Shown here in pieces: positions 59,173 through 64,000 of a stretch of DNA of 64,000 nt. Source of the stretch: Dipteris shenzhenensis (Eukaryota > Polypodiophyta > Polypodiopsida > Gleicheniales). The position numbers and the translations under genes are program-made. Below the pieces are notes generated by a model. It saw only the letters and a program-made list of their open reading frames with translations, did not search any database and had not been told where the DNA came from. Every line of letters starts with the position of its first letter. Position 1 is the first letter of the stretch. The stretch is taken from assembly GCA_047967505.1 (NCBI GenBank), contig CM106541.1; one strand, written 5' to 3'.

Positions 59173-62100
59173 CACACTAAATCTCCAAGGACCATTTTGC
59201 TAGCGAAAGGGTCCAGAAGATGCTACATAAATGGGTAATCATTCAAGGATAGCAAGTTAGGGGATGTAGTGATGGAAATAAGGCATAGGAAAAAGCCAAC
59301 TTGATGGTATATTGGTACTTCCATCACATGCATTGAAAACATGCTCTTACCAACTTTTTTACCAAGGCAAGCCATTACATGGTTGAAAAGTTTCTCCCTA
59401 CAAAATTCTATGCTAGGGCCTACAAGGCACATAGCCATAGTTGAGGTATGCAAAAGATAACCATTGAGGCTATTAAGCCATACTCTTTCAAATTAGCACT
59501 CTTTCAAGTATAGGGTGAGAGGTTGACATGAGGCCTTTTGCCATAAAAAGGGTCCAAATCATATGAAGATTGTAGAGTTGGGGATAAAATCAACTTACAT
59601 AGAAAACCTAATGCATATTCTTGTAGGTGCAGATTTGGTGTCTTTTGACATGGCATGGATGAAGGAAGATGTGGATGCAGAGGTCTCCTGAGATAAGGGG
59701 TGCAGCTGATGGAGAAGAAAGAGGGGAGCAGGAATGCGACTGATGAGGGGAGTAGCTAGTAGAGAAGTAGACTGATAGAGGGAGCAACTGATAGAGGGGA
59801 GCAACTAATGGAGAAGTAGGCAAGCAACCTTGAGGACAAAAGGGAATGGCATAAAGGGAAAGGGAAAGGAGAGGCCGAACTGTAGTAGGTAGAAGGTTGA
59901 GAGGCAAGAAGGTGACTAGCAAGAATGTAGCAAGAAGTAGAACTCTTCTCAATAAATGGTAGAAACATGATGTTCAAAAAATAGAAATTCCCATTAATTA
60001 GTTCCCTCACCCAACATAAGCTCTGAGAAGGAGAAAATATTATCATGCCTTCTAAGAGGTGTATTTATCAAATCACCTAGCACACCCAAGATTAAAAGTG
60101 AGTAAGCATATTTTTTTACTTTACAATGTGTATTAAGACATGGACTACAATTTTTCTATGAAATGAAATACTCTTAAGCCACTACATATTCGGAATTATA
60201 TAAGTAGCATGTATTTTGAACTATATAAGTGGTCTGCTATCTTCTAAAGAATAATGGCTGGCTACCACCACATCAATCCCACCATTAGTTTAAGAAGTCA
60301 TTCACCTATGGCAAAGAAAATCAAGATTTGAATCTGATAGAGGAGGCCTTGAATGCCATGGCCCCACTCATAAATCTGGGCGACTGTATCCTACAAGTTG
60401 GGGTGTAACAAAGGGGATCTTGGCACATGTCAAAGATATCTATGTGATTAAATATATTGAGCTTATAGTAGAGCTAATCATGATGCGAGAGGCTCTAACT
60501 GGCCTCAAATGTTGCCATCAGTACCATGTTTTAAGGATTGAAAAAGTTGGTCTTTTCTAGACTCTAGCTATAGTAGATATGGTTGAGAATCAATATTCAA
60601 TAGGCACTTTGTTACTTTGAATGTCCCTTCTATGAGATTCTTGGATACGTCATTTATTTGTTGGATATTGGAGGGAGGAGATCAGATAGAAATTTCACTT
60701 ACTATTTGCTTCTCACGGTAAGATGTAGCATGGCAATGAAAAACATGAGCATCAACATTCTTTGCTCGTTTGAAGTTAGTTGTGGAAGTCTTACAAGTCA
60801 TATTTGAAGGAGGAACTTACAAGGATAGAATGTAGTTGGTGATATCTTGACCCTACAACCACATAGTCATCAACATTTCAAGTTTCCACTTTGTTTCTAT
60901 GGAGGGTTCTCTATTGGAACCACAAAATGTTGCTATACTAGAGAATGAAAGATGTTTTAAAAATTTAAGGAAGCCCACACAGGATGGTGTCTGTGCTATT
61001 GGGCTTAGAGATATTTTTGGTACTTTGGCATGGATATGAGACTATAAGACTCCATCAACTCTTTTCGTAAATCCAATGAGGACATTTCATTTGAAGTACC
61101 TTCTAGTTCAAGGGGGTGAGAAGGAGTTCACCTACATGTTCAATTTGGGCATACGTTTAAAATGTTTAGTCTTGCAAACAACAAGAAGCCCTTCTTTTAA
61201 GACACATCACTAGTACCTAAATCTCCCGCTAAGGAAAAGTCCTTCTTGAGTGTGATTGATTTGATTCGATGCTTGCCTTCAAAAATGATATTGTATTCTA
61301 CAATTCAAATGGTATCTTCAATTGAACTTCCTAGCTTGTAAGATGGCAATATTCTCTTTGAGTTTGCTATTACATATGGATAAGTGAGGACAAAAGGAAT
61401 GGAGCTAAAATTTGATGACCATGTTTGGAGTGAAGAGGTGACTAGTGATATTTTGGGATTTGATGGTGTTGTGAGATTACAAAGGTGTGGAGGTAATTTG
61501 GTGTGCAATAATAAGCCTTTTCTTTCTTTGTTTGACCTGGTGTGGTTTACCATCATCAATGGGAGGGCCATCTTTTTAAGCTGGTTTGATAATGGCCAAG
61601 GTACATAAGATTTTGGAACTTTGCATTGTTACCATTGTGGAAATTTTCCACATTGCATATAATCTTAGCCAATGTAAAATGTGTTTTTATTATCCAAATG
61701 ATATAGATAGAAGAAGGTAACAAGATGCATAATTCATATTGGATCCATTTGCATTATGTTGAAAAGGGCACATCTAGAATGGTGATGTGGAGGAGTTGAA
61801 ATCCAAAGTGACTACTTTTGTGAAAAGTTTTGGTCAAATGAGACTCAAATATGTCCAAAAAAAATGACCAAAGTTATTATGCTAGAGGCAAAACTTTTAC
61901 TAATAGTGATGTTCCTGGTATTGAATGAATCATTGAGGTGGAATCTAACAAGGTTTCTCCCTAGTTTGGTGACACAAAGAGGTAAAACTCTTTCTCTCAC
62001 TAATGATTATGGTTTGACTCCAAAGTGGTGTGTTTCCTAAGTAAAGTGATGTATTTTTGTAAGATTTTTAAGTGGAAAAAGGATACATTGCAGATGGTGG

Positions 62101-63148
62101 AGGAATGGAAACTAGCTTTGACAAAATTTTGTAGTTAAAGATAAAAAGTAAATAGATTACTTCTAGAGCCTTGTGTTCCTAGGACAATTGGGATTTTCTT
62201 CTTACAATAGGTTCCATGTTCTTAAGATGTCGGGGTCCAAGTTCTAGTGTTGATCCCTAGGGCGAAGCTTGAGAGTTCATGGGTTTGTTTTGATTTTATG
62301 AAAAGGATTCATGGTTGGGAAACAATGGCATGTCTTGTTTATAGTCCATTTACTCAGGAACTTGCAACCATAGCTAAATGCAATTTAAAGTTGAAGATAT
62401 TGATGCCCAACTCTTCTTAATAGATTCATGGAAAGAGAAGGATATGGGGTGGTAGAGTTTAAGGGATTCTTTGATGAAGCACAAGCAAGCTGGATAGCAA
62501 TAAGGACTGTTTTCAATGGTGGTCCAGATAATGTTATGGAAAGTAAGGAAAAGTCTTGCTTGTGGCATTGGGAGAATAATCCACAGAAGCATTCTACGAA
62601 GTGTGTCCTATCTCATGATAAGAATTTAAGATGAGATGATGATACTCCTTCAAAATCAAGCATCGTCATCATTGAGGTGGAATTTAAGTCTTTGTGTACA
62701 TGGTTGGATGAGGGTCATGTGCTCAATGAACGATTGAGGATGATAGAAACGTGGTTGTCTTGGTAGCATATGAGGTTTTCTCATTGGATTGAATATATAC
62801 TCAAGGTAAGTGTTGTATGTCTCTTTGCATTGAACACTTGTGTATAAAGTGTGTTGAAAATCATAAAACCAACAAACAAGATACTACCTCTGATGGTGTG
62901 ATGCTAACTACAGAATAGAGATGGATCAAGATGAAAGATACCTTGTTCGAAGAGCTAATTTGGAAAAGTATATCTATGGTACTTGGCTAGCTTCATACAA
63001 TGGTGTTGAGTACATGTCACTATATGATGCATGTATATCATATTGCATGTGTTCTTAGAATGAGTCTCAACTTCATTCACTACAAGTGTTTACTCTCTCC
63101 TTTTTTTTACAATTTTATTGCAATTTGCAATGTATAGTAGTAGCCATG
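59173..63148. other. AT-rich DNA, no gene recognised
   Basis: 59690-59820 has loose 'gaggggagcaactgatagag' repeats. Frames at 61384-61608 and 62428-62634 (+) have protein-like composition but no motif I recognise. The region may be a very old retroelement or gene relic. Nothing firm can be assigned. Confidence 0.4.
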
Positions 63149-63325
63149 TTGGATATGGGGGTTAGTGAGAGATCTCAACAATGGAAGCAAAATGGAAGAG
63201 GTTGAGAGAGAGGGAGATCCAGACGAGAGAGCCATACAAGTTTTGGTGGCTGCAAAACACCCTAATCTTCTTTGTCATTCATTTATATATGTATTTGAGT
63301 ATTGTACATAATCAGGGTTAAGGTA
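63149..63325 (-). repeat. possible 3' LTR of the third copia lineage
   Basis: On the minus strand, a purine tract (AAGTGGGGG, about 63334-63342) is followed by TGTACC at 63325. A TATA-like 'tatataaatg' lies near 63290 and a CA-type end near 63149. No second LTR is in the window, so both limits are provisional. Confidence 0.4.
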
Positions 63326-63345
63326 CAGTGGCCTTTAACCCCCAC

Positions 63346-64000
63346 TTAAAGGCTAATGTTCCTTGTCCTCAAGTACCTCCCTGTGATGAAATGGTACCTG
63401 ACCTCAACGTGTTTGGTCTTTGCATGAAAGACCGTATTTCGTGCTACTTGAATAGCACTCATGGAATCACTATACAAAGTTGGTACACCTGTATGAATTC
63501 CAGAGTCTCCCACTAGCCGATCAAGCCATATAGCCTCCTTGCAGCCCTCTATGGCTGCAACATGTTTGGCCTCTGTTGTAGACAAAGCAACACACTTCTT
63601 TGCACGAGACATCCATGATACTGCACCACCTATAAAGGTGAACACATAACCAAAAGTGGATCTCCAGCTATCCACATGCCCTGCATAGTCTAAATCTATG
63701 TAACCAAGTACACACATCTCTCCTCTGCCAAAGAAGATGCACATCTCCTTGGTACCCTTCATGTACCTCATGATACTTTAGCTGCCTCTATTCTGGATTA
63801 TCCATAATGCAATGTTTGGTCTAGTAGCTATCATAGCATACATAAGTCTCCCGGCCGCTGATGCATAAGGAACCTTGACCATCATGTCCCTCTTCTCATC
63901 TGATTTGGGACTATCTACCTTACTCAGTTTGACATATGGAGGCAATGGAGTATTACATCCTTCCCCCCCTCCATATTGAAATGCTGAAATACTTTTGTAA
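63346..64000 (-). pseudogene. copia RT end and RNase H, third lineage, runs off the window
   Basis: The intact segment 63771-63346 is copia RNase H: YIDLDYAGHVDSWRSTFGYV, VALSTTEAKHVAAIEGCKEA, then SMSAIQVARNTVFHAKTKHV. Upstream, to 64000, the frame gives the RT tail (LPPYVKLSKVD, then YASAAGRLMYAMIATRPNIA). A stop and an apparent deletion of roughly 90 bp remove the sequence between 'TRPxIA' and the 'MRYMKGT' segment. The usual TEAEY reads TEAKH. The remainder of Pol would lie beyond 64000. Confidence 0.88.

Overview
This is nuclear DNA from a land plant, and it is repeat-dominated. The evidence is the density of plant-type Ty1/copia and Ty3/gypsy retroelements with tRNA-Met-type primer sites, a complete CACTA (En/Spm) DNA transposon with spliced transposase genes, plant-style introns, long satellite arrays, and nonsense mutations of the CAG-to-TAG and CGA-to-TGA kind expected from heavy CHG/CG cytosine methylation. 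The species cannot be named from the sequence alone. No rRNA, tRNA, CRISPR array or bacterial operon was seen.

Layout. 1-2.8 kb: AT-rich DNA with a decayed copia gag trace and a dimeric tandem repeat. 2783-8254: a Ty1/copia element (copy 1) with two 98%-identical LTRs, a 5-bp target duplication, and a coding region broken by four in-frame stops and one deletion. 8.3-11.6 kb: pyrimidine-rich repeats and an LTR/primer-site remnant. 11.69-15 kb: a second, truncated copia lineage on the minus strand. 16032-25308: a CACTA transposon with GTT target duplications. Its two genes diverge: a TNPA-like gene on the minus strand (3 exons) and a TNP2-type transposase on the plus strand (8 exons). Between them lie a palindromic minisatellite and a cluster of the 16-bp palindrome that also marks both element ends. 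25.9-26.8 kb: a Ty3/gypsy integrase fragment. 27355-28161: an intact double-RING gene, the best candidate for a live host gene. 29.5-31.2 kb: a broken transposase-like gene.

31.6-36.5 kb holds about 17 copies of a perfect 26-bp palindrome. 36.6-44.2 kb and 50.9-52.3 kb are a higher-order satellite built on a decayed form of the same dyad. Between the two satellite blocks, at 44391-50064, is a plus-strand gene cluster encoding a ParB-like plus amino-methyltransferase-like protein, an FCP1/NLI-type HAD phosphatase domain and a SET-like domain. The same palindrome sits in its introns. Each part carries a stop or a frameshift. This is the most unusual content of the window. It may be a captured or mobile DNA/chromatin-modification gene set.

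53647-59167: copia copy 2, same family as copy 1 but inverted, also with a target duplication, older (LTRs about 95% identical) and more damaged. 59.2-64 kb: mostly unrecognised AT-rich sequence, ending in a third copia lineage (RNase H end, minus strand).

How things work together: almost all coding sequence here belongs to mobile elements and most is dead. Every one of the fourteen stop-codon differences between the two copia copies that was checked is explained by a first-base C-to-T change.
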